The notes beneath the pieces were generated by a model. That model saw only the letters and a program-made list of their open reading frames with translations, had not been told where the DNA came from and searched no databases. The translations under genes and the position numbers were made by a program. Source: Levilactobacillus yonginensis (GTDB lineage Bacteria > Bacillota > Bacilli > Lactobacillales > Lactobacillaceae). From it: a stretch of DNA of 60,870 bases. The DNA lies in NCBI RefSeq assembly GCF_003946265.1, contig NZ_RHNO01000017.1:1-60870 (forward strand), in the 5' to 3' direction. Below, one piece after another: positions 26,373 through 36,089 of the stretch (positions are counted from its first letter, which is position 1; each line of letters opens with the position of its first letter).

Positions 26373-27821
26373 CTACTTGCGCTTCTTACGCTTCAGCCGC
26401 TTCTTCTTATTCTTCTTCATCTGGCGCGACATCCGGTTCATAGCCATCTTTTGCATCCGGCCACTGATACCGCCGCCACCCATACCGGTGTTACCCATCA
26501 GCTGTTCCATTCCAGACATATTTCCTTTGGAGACCTGATTCATGGTCTTCTTCATCTGATTGAACTGCTTGATCATTCGGTTAACTTCATGGATCGGCCG
26601 ACCAGCCCCAGCAGCAATCCGTCGTCGCCGTGAAGGGTTCAACAGATCGGGATTGGTCCGTTCCTGTGGTGTCATAGAATACACGACAGCCTTTAGGTGA
26701 TCCATGTCCTTGGGATCCATTTGCACGTTTTTCAGAGCTGGGTTATTGGCCATCCCTGGAATCATCTTCATGAGGTCTTCCATTGGCCCCATCTTCTGAA
26801 TCTGGGCAATTTGGTCCAAGAAGTCGTTGAAATCAAACGAGTTTTCTTGAATCTTTTCGGTTAATTCCTTAGCCTGCTTTTCGTCGTATTCCTTCTGGGT
26901 CTTTTCGATCAGGGAAAGCATATCCCCCATCCCTAAGATCCGCGACGACATTCGGTCTGGATGGAAGACATCCAGGTCGGTCATCTTTTCACCTTGACCA
27001 ATGAACTTGATTGGCTTGCCAGTCACGGCCCGGATAGACAGTGCGGCACCACCACGGGTGTCCCCATCTAACTTGGTCAAGACGACCCCGGTCACGTCCA
27101 GCTTTTCGTTAAACCCTTCGGCGGTGGCGACGGCGTTTTGCCCAGTCATCGCATCAACGGTCAGTAAGATTTCATCAGGATGGGCCAACGCCTTAATGTT
27201 GGCCAGTTCATCCATCAATTGTTCATCAATTTGTAACCGACCAGCGGTATCAATGATCACGTAATCGTTGTGGTTTTCAGCGGCCTGAGCCAGTCCTTGC
27301 CGCACGATTTCTACGGGATCAACGTCAGTCCCCAACTGGAAGACCGGCACGTCGATACCTTCAGCCACCTGGACCAATTGGTCAATGGCGGCTGGCCGGT
27401 AAATATCGCCGGCAATCATTAATGGCCGGGCGTTTTCTTCGTTCTTCAGTTTTAAAGCTAACTTGCCGGCCGTCGTCGTCTTCCCGGCCCCTTGAAGCCC
27501 AACCATCATGATGATCGTTGGAATCTTGTCGGACTTATTTAGGGGAACGGCTTCTGCCCCCATCGTTTTGGTTAACTCTTCGTCAACAATTTTGACGATT
27601 TGTTGCGCTGGGTTCAGTCCTTCAAGAACGTCGGCCCCCATCGCTCGGTCACGAACCTGCTTGACGAAGTCCTTGACCACGGTAAAGTTAACGTCGGCTT
27701 CGAGTAAAGCCAACCGGATCTCACGCATTGTTTCCCGTAAATCACTTTCGGAAACGCGGCCCTTGCCCCGTAGTTTGCGCATTGCGCCTTGTAGTCGTTC
27801 GGTTAATCCTTCAAACGCCAT
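26373..27821 (-). CDS. ffh: Signal recognition particle protein Ffh
   Basis: A 482-residue SRP54-type GTPase that binds signal peptides and SRP RNA and delivers ribosomes to FtsY. The NG domain has Walker A GLQGAGKTT, DTAGRL and TKLDGD. The C-terminal M domain is rich in methionine and ends in a very basic tail (KKNKKKRLKRKKRK). The ATG at 27821 has AGGTGG upstream, and a GTG four codons earlier overlaps that site. It lies 19 bases after ylxM and shares its promoter. Confidence 0.97.
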   Translation of the reverse strand: MAFEGLTERLQGAMRKLRGKGRVSESDLRETMREIRLALLEADVNFTVVKDFVKQVRDRAMGADVLEGLNPAQQIVKIVDEELTKTMGAEAVPLNKSDKIPTIIMMVGLQGAGKTTTAGKLALKLKNEENARPLMIAGDIYRPAAIDQLVQVAEGIDVPVFQLGTDVDPVEIVRQGLAQAAENHNDYVIIDTAGRLQIDEQLMDELANIKALAHPDEILLTVDAMTGQNAVATAEGFNEKLDVTGVVLTKLDGDTRGGAALSIRAVTGKPIKFIGQGEKMTDLDVFHPDRMSSRILGMGDMLSLIEKTQKEYDEKQAKELTEKIQENSFDFNDFLDQIAQIQKMGPMEDLMKMIPGMANNPALKNVQMDPKDMDHLKAVVYSMTPQERTNPDLLNPSRRRRIAAGAGRPIHEVNRMIKQFNQMKKTMNQVSKGNMSGMEQLMGNTGMGGGGISGRMQKMAMNRMSRQMKKNKKKRLKRKKRK

Positions 27822-27840
27822 TCGTATTGCCACCTAACTT

Positions 27841-28182
27841 TCATTGTTCTTCTAGATTTTCTAAACCCGCAACCAATCGATTTAATTTGGCATCGTGGGG
27901 GTAATTAGCCGCCACGTATGACTGAATTTCATCAGCCTGTTGATTGCGCGCTGTAAATTCTTGATAGAGATGCAGTTTACCCTCATAATCTTCGAGGATC
28001 TTTTCGGTTCGTCGCAAGTTATCGTAGACCGCCTGCCGGCTGACGTTGAATTCTTCAGCAATTTCACCCAAAGAATAGTCATCACCGTAATACAGTTGCA
28101 TATAGTTGTTCTGCTTCGCGGTCAACAACGGTTGGTAGAACGCAAATAGGGAATTAATTCGATAGTTTTTTTCGATTTCCAT
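27841..28182 (-). CDS. ylxM: SRP-associated helix-turn-helix protein YlxM
   Basis: A 113-residue protein of the YlxM/p13 family with a sigma-70 region 4-like helix-turn-helix ([20 protein letters not shown] at about 38-57). It is linked to SRP and usually sits directly before ffh, as here. GGGAGG lies 8 bases before the ATG at 28182; the longer upstream frame is crossed by the promoter and is not used. In most relatives ftsY lies immediately upstream, but here a secreted-protein gene and terminators intervene. Confidence 0.93.
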   Translation of the reverse strand: MEIEKNYRINSLFAFYQPLLTAKQNNYMQLYYGDDYSLGEIAEEFNVSRQAVYDNLRRTEKILEDYEGKLHLYQEFTARNQQADEIQSYVAANYPHDAKLNRLVAGLENLEEQ

Positions 28183-28215
28183 GATTGGTCCTCCCACATA
28201 GTTACACACTCTACT

Positions 28216-28244
28216 AGAATACTGATTTTTAGCGGTTTCGTCAA
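28216..28244 (-). promoter_or_regulatory. Promoter of ylxM-ffh
   Basis: TTGACG, 17 bases, TATTCT on the minus strand, about 34 bases before the ylxM start. Confidence 0.75.
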
Positions 28245-28299
28245 TTTTTTTCGCGTACTTTATGGTAACTAGAGAGTAGAAGACAAGGCGGTTAGTCAA

Positions 28300-28490
28300 T
28301 AGGCCTTAACATAGATAGACGAATAATCCTGATCTCAGAATGTTTATCCGTCTGAGTTAAGCGGAGATGACTACCGTTTGTCACCGTTGCGACTATTTAC
28401 GTTCGGAGCGAAAAAGGACGCATCTTTTTATCACAAATAATTAATTAACGTGTGTTAACTTTGAGGGACCCTAACAGTTTATCCACAAGG
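28300..28490. other. Gap with no recognised element
   Basis: Apart from a short CTCAGA/TCTGAG hairpin near 28336-28366 and AT-rich sequence, nothing is recognised between the ylxM promoter and the terminator at 28494. Confidence 0.4.
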
Positions 28491-28493
28491 TTT

Positions 28494-28545
28494 AAAAAGA
28501 TGAAGCGGACTTGGACGTAATCTCCAAGTTCGCTTCATCTTTTTA
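28494..28545. terminator. Bidirectional terminator
   Basis: AAAAAGATGAAGCG and CGCTTCATCTTTTT plus ACTTGG/CCAAGT form a long stem with one mismatch. It terminates the secreted-protein gene that ends at 28568. Confidence 0.93.
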
Positions 28546-28567
28546 AATTCTACATCATAAAGAAATT

Positions 28568-29353
28568 TTACTTAGCGGGTTCGAGGTAAATGTAGGCATC
28601 ACCACGGTTGGCGCCTTCGTCACCCCAGCCGTTATGAATGTCGATACCGATGTGCCAGCCCGCATACTTAGCACGAACTGTCGCTGGATAACCAGCAGCA
28701 TTCAACAGTGGTTCATATGCTTGGAAGTAAAACGGTTGGTCATCAGACTTAGGATTTCGTAAGTGAATCAAAGTCTGGTTAGCCCCAACGTAGTCACCAT
28801 CAACGGCATCAACTGGATAAGCTGCACCATTGGCTTCCCGGTTCAGTGACGCATCCGAGATGGTCCCTGGGAACAATTGCTTTAAAGCCGCCTTGAACTG
28901 GTCTTCATTTTTACTCCCCAATTTCCCCTGCGGTTCAGAAACCGTCACGGTCTGAGAAGGATGAGAGTTAGCAGTGGTCGTGGTAGTTGCGGTAACCGGT
29001 TTTAGATAACCCCGCCAGATCCAACCTTGTAAGGTCTTGTCCGCACTCTTAACGTGATAGTAAATAGCGTTGTGCCCTTTATACTTTTTGTACAATTTTT
29101 CGTGAGCGTCCGTGTACCAAGTAACCGTTGGGGTAACGTCATTGTTGCTGTAACGAATGCCCAAGTGCCTGGAGTACCGTGCCCCAGTAGTTGCTGTAAA
29201 CGCGTGGCGTTTCATACTCTTGCGCCAAACCAGCCGCACAGACTTTGACCGTGACGCTGAATACTGACTATTCGCAGAAGCAGTCATGGTCGACATTCCT
29301 AAAATGCCCGCTCCTACTCCGAGAACTAATGCGGCCTGCATAACTTTTTTCAT
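28568..29353 (-). CDS. Secreted protein with wall-binding-like module
   Basis: A 261-residue exported protein. A signal peptide ends near ASA at about 28. It is followed by the module SVRLVWRKSMK ... YSNNDVTPTVTWYTDAHEKL ... GWIWRGYL shared with 14345-15280. After a Thr-rich linker, the last 130 residues are unlike that paralogue. They end in WHIGIDIHNGWGDEGANRGD and are of unknown function. The ATG at 29353 has GGGAGG 7 bases upstream. Insertion of this unit, with its own terminators, splits the usual ftsY-ylxM-ffh order. Confidence 0.75.
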   Translation of the reverse strand: MKKVMQAALVLGVGAGILGMSTMTASANSQYSASRSKSVRLVWRKSMKRHAFTATTGARYSRHLGIRYSNNDVTPTVTWYTDAHEKLYKKYKGHNAIYYHVKSADKTLQGWIWRGYLKPVTATTTTTANSHPSQTVTVSEPQGKLGSKNEDQFKAALKQLFPGTISDASLNREANGAAYPVDAVDGDYVGANQTLIHLRNPKSDDQPFYFQAYEPLLNAAGYPATVRAKYAGWHIGIDIHNGWGDEGANRGDAYIYLEPAK

Positions 29354-29513
29354 ATAAATTCCTCCCATTTCAACCCCAAGCAGGCTAACGCCATCGGTTA
29401 AACACTTTGTCCATTAGTCTGCCAATGTTTAAGGTCTACTACTATTTTAGGACTAACTTAATCTTTTTGCACGTCAACTAGTCATTTACTATTTTCAATT
29501 TCTCCCGTTCAAC

Positions 29514-29566
29514 AAAAAATCTGCTGTCCGTAATCAAATACACTGATTACCAACAACAGATTTTTT
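29514..29566. terminator. Bidirectional terminator after ftsY
   Basis: AAAAAATCTG..TGT..GTAATCA pairs with TGATTAC..ACA..CAGATTTTTT. It closes the rnc-smc-ftsY unit on the minus strand. Confidence 0.9.
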
Positions 29567-29647
29567 AAATCACAAAACTTCAAAAATAAATGATTCACCA
29601 CAGTCTAGTATTAACGAAGGGCCATACTAAATTGCCTCATTTGCGCA

Positions 29648-31162
29648 CTACTTCTCCAATGCCTTAACATCGATCAGACCCTTGAACAACCCGTAAACAA
29701 ACTCGTTGGGATCAAACGGCCGCAAGTCAGAAATCTGTTCACCTAATCCAATAAACTTCACCGGTACGTGGAGTTCATTACGAATGGCCAAAACAATTCC
29801 CCCACGGGCAGTCCCATCCAACTTAGTCAGGACAATACCGGTCACATCGGTTGATTCTTTAAAGAGTTTGGCCTGGGTCAAGGCATTCTGACCAGTCGTG
29901 GCATCCAGTACCAGCAAGACTTCGTGTGGCGCATCTGGAATTTCACGGGTAATGATGCGTTTCATCTTAGCCAACTCATTCATCAAGTTGACCTTATTTT
30001 GCAGCCGACCAGCAGTATCTACGAAGAGAATGTCGTAATCCTCTTCCTTCGCCTTTTTCACGGCATCGAAGACTACCGCAGCGGGATCTGATTGTGGCTT
30101 ACCCGTCACAATATCCACGTCCGCCCGCTTGGCCCAGACATCCAACTGTTCAGTCGCTCCGGCCCGGAAAGTATCGGCAGCGGCCAGTAAGACCTTCTTG
30201 CCGTCTTGATGGTAACGGTTCGCCATCTTCCCAATCGTCGTCGTCTTCCCGACCCCGTTGACCCCGACAAACAGGATCACGGTTGGACCAGAGCTGGCCA
30301 CGTTCAGCGCAGTACTTTCATCGTTACCGGCCGCATCGTAGATTTCAACCAGTTTTTCAACCACCACGTTTTGAACGTCGGCGGATTTTTTAGCATTTTG
30401 TAATTTTACTTCATCGCGTAACTCATCACTGAGTTTAACGGCCATGTCGAAACCAACGTCGGCGCCAATCAAGGTTTCCTCAAGGTCATCGAAGAAGCCT
30501 TCATCCACGTGGCGGAAGTTAGCCAGTAAAGCGTTCAGGCGTTCACCGAACGTCTTTCGCGTCTTCTCCAACCCCTTGTCGTAGAGCTGTTCGTCCGTCT
30601 TTTCAGCCGGCTCACTGGTTTCAGAATCAACGGTTTTTGTGGCAGGTGCTTTTTCCGCAACCTTGTCGACTGGAGAATCTTCAACTGGCTGACTTTCAAC
30701 TGGAGCCGCACTAGATACAGGTTCTTCAGTTGGTGCTTCACTAGTTACAGCATCTTCAGTAGTGGAACCCACTTCATCAGTAGCCGGATCATCTACTGAC
30801 GATGCAGTGCTGCTTACGGCTGCTTCGGAAGCTGCCGGAACACTGGCTTCCGCTGGGGCTTCGGCAACACTAGCCGGTTCAGTAGCCGCCATACTAGTAG
30901 CTGGGGCTTCGCTGGTAGCCATCACAGAACTAACTGGTGCTACTTGGGCACTCACTGCTTCTGACGATGCCTCATCATCAGCTGACCCAGCTTGCCCAGT
31001 CTCAGCGGACGATGGCGTTGCCGAAGCTGGTGTCATCCCCGCATCGCTAGCCGCACTAGATTCAACGGGCGTTGCACTCGTAGGCGTTTCTACTGGCGCT
31101 TCACTAGCCTGACTTTCGGGTTCTTTCTTAGCCCGACGACGAAAAATATCAAATAATCCCAT
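29648..31162 (-). CDS. ftsY: SRP receptor FtsY with long acidic N-terminal region
   Basis: A 504-residue SRP receptor GTPase. The NG domain fills the C-terminal 300 residues, with Walker A GVNGVGKTT, DTAGRLQNK and TKLDGTARGG. The first 190 residues are a low-complexity acidic Ser/Ala/Glu/Pro stretch, longer than in many Firmicutes, which may help membrane or ribosome contact. The ATG overlaps the smc stop as TAATG, so the two are translationally coupled. Confidence 0.96.
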   Translation of the reverse strand: MGLFDIFRRRAKKEPESQASEAPVETPTSATPVESSAASDAGMTPASATPSSAETGQAGSADDEASSEAVSAQVAPVSSVMATSEAPATSMAATEPASVAEAPAEASVPAASEAAVSSTASSVDDPATDEVGSTTEDAVTSEAPTEEPVSSAAPVESQPVEDSPVDKVAEKAPATKTVDSETSEPAEKTDEQLYDKGLEKTRKTFGERLNALLANFRHVDEGFFDDLEETLIGADVGFDMAVKLSDELRDEVKLQNAKKSADVQNVVVEKLVEIYDAAGNDESTALNVASSGPTVILFVGVNGVGKTTTIGKMANRYHQDGKKVLLAAADTFRAGATEQLDVWAKRADVDIVTGKPQSDPAAVVFDAVKKAKEEDYDILFVDTAGRLQNKVNLMNELAKMKRIITREIPDAPHEVLLVLDATTGQNALTQAKLFKESTDVTGIVLTKLDGTARGGIVLAIRNELHVPVKFIGLGEQISDLRPFDPNEFVYGLFKGLIDVKALEK

Positions 31163-34100
31163 TAGGATTGCTTCCTTTCCTGAGTGGTTTCTTGGTCAAG
31201 GTCCACGGCGACCATCTTGGAAACGCCGGACTCTTGCATGGTCACCCCGTAAAGTATATCAGCTTGGACCATGGTTTCTTTCCGGTGGGTGATCACGATA
31301 AACTGCGTTTGATCTTGAAATTGGTGGATGTAGCGGGCAAACCGCGTCACGTTAGCGGGATCTAACGCCGCTTCCACCTCATCCAGAATACAGAACGGCA
31401 CGGGTTGTACCTGTAAAATGGCAAATAGTAATGTAATGGCTGTCAACGCCCGTTCGCCCCCAGAGAGGAGCCCCATGTTCTGAAATTTCTTGCCAGGTGG
31501 CTGGGCCATGATGTCGATTCCAGTGGTCAGGAGGTCGTCCGGATCAGTCAAAACTAATTCGGCTGTTCCCCCGCCAAACATCTGGCGGAAGGTTGCTGTA
31601 AACTTAGCCGCAATGGCGTCAAAGCTCTGCTTAAACCGGCGCTTCACTTGGCCGTCGAGTTCGGTCATGGTCGTATTCAACTGTTCCTTGGCCGTCAAAA
31701 GGTCGTCTCGTTGCTTAGTCAGAAAGTCATAACGTTCCTTCACTTCCTGGTATTCATCAATTGCATTGAGATTGACCGACCCAATCTCGTCCAAGCCCCG
31801 CTTCAATAGCTTCAATTGCACAGCTAAATCATCGGCTGGTAGGTCACTGACATCTTGCTCAGCGGCCTTTAGGCTCAACTGATACTTTTCAGATAATTGA
31901 TTTTGTTGCTGGCCGATCAGTGATGCCAACCGGGTCTGTTTAATTTGTGCTTGTTGTAATTCATCGTTAGCCAGTTGCAACAGGCCCGTGGTCCGCTGAT
32001 TGGCTTCTTCGGCCGCGGCCAACGCATCGTTAGCCGTTGTCAAATCATCGTTAGTCGTTGCCAATTGCTTCTCGATTGCCTGACGGTCAGCCTGAGCCCG
32101 CTTTAGCTGAGCCTCGGCATCGGCCGGGGTCAGTGCTTGCTGGTCGGCCAACTGTTGCAGACTGGTTGTCACATCAGCGACAGTCTGTTGATCGGTTGAA
32201 ATTGTATCCTGAAGAGTCTTCAGCGCCTTGGCCTGTTGTTGATGACGCTCTTTGGCCCCAGCCAGCCACGTCTGCTTAGCGGTCAACGCCGCTTGTTTCT
32301 GGGACTGTTCGGCGGTGACCATGGTGATTTGCTGCTGTAGCTGCTTCACAGCCTGCTCGGTCGCTTCAACCTGCTGTTCACCCGTACTGATCTGCTGAGC
32401 CAACTGACTATCCCGTTGATCTGCGTCACTGTCCTTAGCCTGTTGAATTTCCAATTCAGCCGCTTGGACCTGGCGGTTTGCCTGCTCCAACGTAGTTTGC
32501 GCAGTGGCTAAGTCGTCATCTAACTGACGGCACTGGGGTTGTAGCTCATTGATCGTCGTTTGCAGTGTTTGGCTCCGTTGCTCGCTAGCCTGAAGTTCAG
32601 ATCGTTGGGCTTTAATCTTCGTTTCCTGAGCATTCAACTGCTGCTGCATGGTTTGAATCGACGTTTGCAACTGTTGAAGCTCCTGCTGTTGCCGCAGCAC
32701 ACTGCTGTGACTCTGGCGAGACTGTCCCCCAGTAATGGCCCCACTCGCACTGACCACGTCACCAGCGAGGCTGACGACCCGGTAGCGGTGATGGATTCGT
32801 TGACTGATGGCGACGGCACTGTCCAAATCAGCCGCGAGAATCGTCGTTCCCAGCAAATACCCAAGAATCGCCTGGGCGGACTGGTCAATTTTAATCAAGT
32901 CACTCCCAACGCCGAGAAATCCGGACATGCTGTGTAAGAGTTGTAAAGTGCCGTGGTCGATCTGCCGGCCCCGCACGGTACTTAGTGGCAGGAACGTTGC
33001 CCGACCGGCTCGGTGCTCTCTCAGGTAGCCGACAGCCGCCTTAGCGGTCGTTTCATCGTCAACGACCACTTGCTGCAACTGACCACCCAAAGCGTACTCA
33101 ACGGCCGTGGTGTAGCGTTCAGGGACTTGTAGGAGCTCGGACACCGCCCCCAGCAATCCCCGGAAATGCTCCCGCTGCTTCAAAATCGCCCGGACACCCT
33201 GGTAAAAACCACCGTATTCAGCCGAAGATGCCTGCTGACTGGCAGCCTTGGTCTGAGCACGCTGGTAGACTTCCAGCGCAGCTTGCCAATTGTGCTGCAA
33301 TTTTTGAAAGTTTTGTTGATGCTGTTGGTAGTGACCAGCTTCAGCATCCAGAGCTTGTTCCGCCTGATTTAAGGCGTCTTTTTTCTCCTGGGCCTGTTGC
33401 GTTAAAGCCGTGACCGTAGACTGAGCAGTCTGCGCCCGTTTCTTAAGTTCAGCCAGTTGTTTAGCCACCCGTTGGCCCTGCTGCTGCAGGCGCTCCTGGT
33501 TCTGTTGCAAGTATTGTTGCTGATTACGCCAGTTGGCCACACTTTGCTTCTGGTCGAAGTAGGTGGTACGCAAGTCCTCCAACTTTTGTCGTAAATCCGT
33601 CAAGGTCTTAGGATCTGTGTCATGGGTCAGTTGGCGAGCCTCTTTCTTAGCCGTTGTCATGGCCGCAGTTAACTCGCTGATTGACGCCTGCGCGGCCTTC
33701 ACCGACGCATCATTTTGCTTAATTTGTTTCTGCAACTCAGTCAACTGAGTCGTTAGCCGTTGTCGTTGTTCATCCTGGTGTTTTTGCTGTTCACCAGATA
33801 AGTTAACTTGGCCTTGGCTCTGCTCCACCTGCTGTGTGGCGGTGACTAATTTGGCCTGTAAGGCATCCTTTTGGCCTAACAACGCTGCCTGTTGTTGTTT
33901 TAACCCTTGGACGGTAGCCGTCTGCGCTTGTTCAGCGTCTTGGTGAGTCGACACCTGATTCTGTTTCTCCTCAACCTGGGCGTCAGTCGCCGTCTTCTGT
34001 TCAAGTTCTGTGTGCAATTGCCGTACCAGTTGGGTCCGATCCAGTAGCGCATACCGTTTCTGCTGGTCCAGATAATCCTGTGCTAGGTTACTCTGCTCTT

Positions 34101-34716
34101 CTAAGGGTTGAAGACGCCCTTCCAGCTCCACAATGATGTCTTCCACCCGGTGCAGATATGCCATCGTATCGTCCAGTTCCCGTTGGGCTTTTTCCTTATG
34201 TTTACGGTACTTGTAGACGCCAGCCACCTCTTCAACAATACTCCGTCGTTCCTCAGGCTTGCTGTTGAAGATGGCTTCTACGCGCCCCTGAGAAATAATT
34301 GAAAAGGAGTCCTGACCCATCCCGGAATCCATGAGGAGTTCCGTAATGTCCTTTAGCCGACAACTCTGCCCGTTCAGCTGGTAATCACTGTCACCGTTGC
34401 GGTATAGAATCCGACTCAGTGTCAGTTCGGTATAATCGCTCTTTAAATAGTGGTCACTATTATCCAGCGTAATGGACACCGCCGCTCTATTCAGCGGATG
34501 ACGATCCGCCGAACCCGCAAAAATGACGTCCGGCATCTTACTCCCCCGCAAACTCTTGGCAGACTGCTCCCCCAAAACCCACCGAACAGCTTCAGAGATG
34601 TTACTCTTACCGCTTCCGTTGGGGCCGACGATGCCAGTCATTCCCGGCAGAAAGTCAATTCGAGTCTTATCCGCAAAGGACTTGAACCCACTAATTTCTA
34701 ATGTCTTTAACCGCAT
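31162..34716 (-). CDS. smc: Chromosome partition protein SMC
   Basis: A 1,184-residue SMC ATPase. Walker A is GPNGSGKSN near residue 32. Two coiled-coil arms very rich in Gln surround the hinge (about 505-670, containing GGQLQQVVVDDE). The C-terminal head carries LSGGERAL and Walker B FCILDEVEAALD. It forms the condensin complex with ScpA and ScpB, encoded elsewhere. AAGGA precedes the ATG. It is flanked by rnc upstream and ftsY downstream, the standard order. Confidence 0.98.
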   Translation of the reverse strand: MRLKTLEISGFKSFADKTRIDFLPGMTGIVGPNGSGKSNISEAVRWVLGEQSAKSLRGSKMPDVIFAGSADRHPLNRAAVSITLDNSDHYLKSDYTELTLSRILYRNGDSDYQLNGQSCRLKDITELLMDSGMGQDSFSIISQGRVEAIFNSKPEERRSIVEEVAGVYKYRKHKEKAQRELDDTMAYLHRVEDIIVELEGRLQPLEEQSNLAQDYLDQQKRYALLDRTQLVRQLHTELEQKTATDAQVEEKQNQVSTHQDAEQAQTATVQGLKQQQAALLGQKDALQAKLVTATQQVEQSQGQVNLSGEQQKHQDEQRQRLTTQLTELQKQIKQNDASVKAAQASISELTAAMTTAKKEARQLTHDTDPKTLTDLRQKLEDLRTTYFDQKQSVANWRNQQQYLQQNQERLQQQGQRVAKQLAELKKRAQTAQSTVTALTQQAQEKKDALNQAEQALDAEAGHYQQHQQNFQKLQHNWQAALEVYQRAQTKAASQQASSAEYGGFYQGVRAILKQREHFRGLLGAVSELLQVPERYTTAVEYALGGQLQQVVVDDETTAKAAVGYLREHRAGRATFLPLSTVRGRQIDHGTLQLLHSMSGFLGVGSDLIKIDQSAQAILGYLLGTTILAADLDSAVAISQRIHHRYRVVSLAGDVVSASGAITGGQSRQSHSSVLRQQQELQQLQTSIQTMQQQLNAQETKIKAQRSELQASEQRSQTLQTTINELQPQCRQLDDDLATAQTTLEQANRQVQAAELEIQQAKDSDADQRDSQLAQQISTGEQQVEATEQAVKQLQQQITMVTAEQSQKQAALTAKQTWLAGAKERHQQQAKALKTLQDTISTDQQTVADVTTSLQQLADQQALTPADAEAQLKRAQADRQAIEKQLATTNDDLTTANDALAAAEEANQRTTGLLQLANDELQQAQIKQTRLASLIGQQQNQLSEKYQLSLKAAEQDVSDLPADDLAVQLKLLKRGLDEIGSVNLNAIDEYQEVKERYDFLTKQRDDLLTAKEQLNTTMTELDGQVKRRFKQSFDAIAAKFTATFRQMFGGGTAELVLTDPDDLLTTGIDIMAQPPGKKFQNMGLLSGGERALTAITLLFAILQVQPVPFCILDEVEAALDPANVTRFARYIHQFQDQTQFIVITHRKETMVQADILYGVTMQESGVSKMVAVDLDQETTQERKQS

Positions 34717-34733
34717 CGTTAGTCATCCTTACT

Positions 34734-35423
34734 CTACTTCAAATTCGCTAACGCATTCCGCGCTGCATTTTGTTCCGCATGTTTTTTGGAGTGCCCGTGG
34801 CCCTCACCTAACAGCTTGTCATCTACATAGACGGCCACCTTGAAGGCCCGGTCATTGTCGGGACCTTCTTCGTCCAAGAGCCGGTAATCAATGGCCACTG
34901 GCCCGTTTTTTTGAACCAATTCTTGTAGTTCTGTCTTGTGGTCAAAGAATTCGTCAAACCGGCCTTCATCCAGCTTAGGAAAGACGACCGTCGTCACAAA
35001 TTCGACCACTTTATCCAAGCCCTGATCCATATACAGAGCGCCGATAAAAGATTCGAAGATGTCACATAATAGGGAATCACGTTCTCTGGCTTTAGCCTTC
35101 TCTTCCCCGCGACCTAACCGAATGTACTGATCAAAGTGGCATTCGCGAGCAAAACTAGCGAAGCTGACTTCATTGACCATGGCAGCCCGGAGGCGGGTCA
35201 AACGCCCCTGAGGCATCTTAGGGTAACGCCGGAAAATATAGTTGGAAACGACCAACTGCATCACCGCATCCCCTAAAAATTCAATTCGTTCATAAAACTT
35301 TAAACCTTGGTTAGGATGTTCGTTCACGTAAGAGGCTTGCGTAAATGCTTCGTCCAGCAAAGATTGATCTTTGAAATGGATGTCAAAGTTCTCTTCTAAT
35401 TCTTTATTTAATGCCGCTATCAC
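34734..35423 (-). CDS. rnc: Ribonuclease III
   Basis: A 229-residue double-strand-specific endonuclease for rRNA and mRNA processing. The RNase III signature ERIEFLGDAV and the second acidic cluster CDIFESFIGALY form the active site. The C-terminal dsRNA-binding domain ends in GHSKKHAEQNAARNAL. The start is a GTG with AGGGA 8 bases upstream. It lies 17 bases before smc. Confidence 0.97.
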   Translation of the reverse strand: MIAALNKELEENFDIHFKDQSLLDEAFTQASYVNEHPNQGLKFYERIEFLGDAVMQLVVSNYIFRRYPKMPQGRLTRLRAAMVNEVSFASFARECHFDQYIRLGRGEEKAKARERDSLLCDIFESFIGALYMDQGLDKVVEFVTTVVFPKLDEGRFDEFFDHKTELQELVQKNGPVAIDYRLLDEEGPDNDRAFKVAVYVDDKLLGEGHGHSKKHAEQNAARNALANLK

Positions 35424-35475
35424 GCGTTAGTTCCCTCATTTCTGTTTAAATCCAAACTTACTCGTCATCAGATTG

Positions 35476-35509
35476 AAAAAGCCCGGGACGAAAAGTTGCG
35501 GCCCGGACT
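35476..35509 (-). terminator. Terminator of acpP
   Basis: GTCCGGGC and GCCCGGGAC-type arms pair on the minus strand and are followed by five T. It separates acpP from rnc. Confidence 0.75.
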
Positions 35510-35519
35510 CGCTTAGTGC

Positions 35520-35771
35520 TTATTTTGATTCTTTTTGATGGCCTTCGATGTAATCTACCACTTCGCCAATGGTGTTCAACTTTTCAGCATCTTCATCGGA
35601 AATCTCGGCTCCAAACGTATCTTCTAGTTCCAAAACGAATTCAACGAAATCGATAGAATCCGCATCCAAGTCCTGCTTGAAGTTGAGTTGTTCATTGATG
35701 GCATCGCGGTCGGTTTCAAACCGATCAGCAATGATATCGGCAATCTTGTCAAAAATTTCTGCTCTTGTCAT
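35520..35771 (-). CDS. acpP: Acyl carrier protein
   Basis: An 83-residue acidic four-helix carrier protein for fatty-acid and phospholipid synthesis. The phosphopantetheine site is DADSIDFVEF with Ser39. Here the usual DSL is DSI, a conservative change. GAGGGG precedes the ATG. It lies downstream of plsX, separated by 550 bases that hold a repeat, and a -10-like TATAAT at 35837-35842 may give it its own promoter. Confidence 0.95.
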   Translation of the reverse strand: MTRAEIFDKIADIIADRFETDRDAINEQLNFKQDLDADSIDFVEFVLELEDTFGAEISDEDAEKLNTIGEVVDYIEGHQKESK

Positions 35772-36089
35772 GTTTTACCCCTCGATCACAGTATTCAATA
35801 AGTAGTCTAACCGTTTTAGCCACCCTTGTCTAGCCAATTATAGACCTAACGACAGAGGTTGGTGCGGAACCGTGTTGCTGGGCTGATTTTAGTAGTCAAG
35901 TGGGCTGACCAAGATAATTGGTAGCGCCAATAAAATTGTCTTGTCCGGCTGAAAATTAACTGCAAGTACTAGTACCATACTCAGGTTTAGACCAAATATC
36001 ACAGCAACCTAACTCCCGCTCACATGACAAACTTCCCAAGTCAGCTTACAAATATACCTAGATGACCGGTCAATTACCCAGCTAAACTA
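35772..36089. other. Leader/gap upstream of acpP
   Basis: About 320 bases without a gene. A TATAAT on the minus strand (35837-35842) and a TAGACA-17-TAGACT pair nearer the gene are possible promoter parts. No riboswitch or terminator was recognised. Confidence 0.4.
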
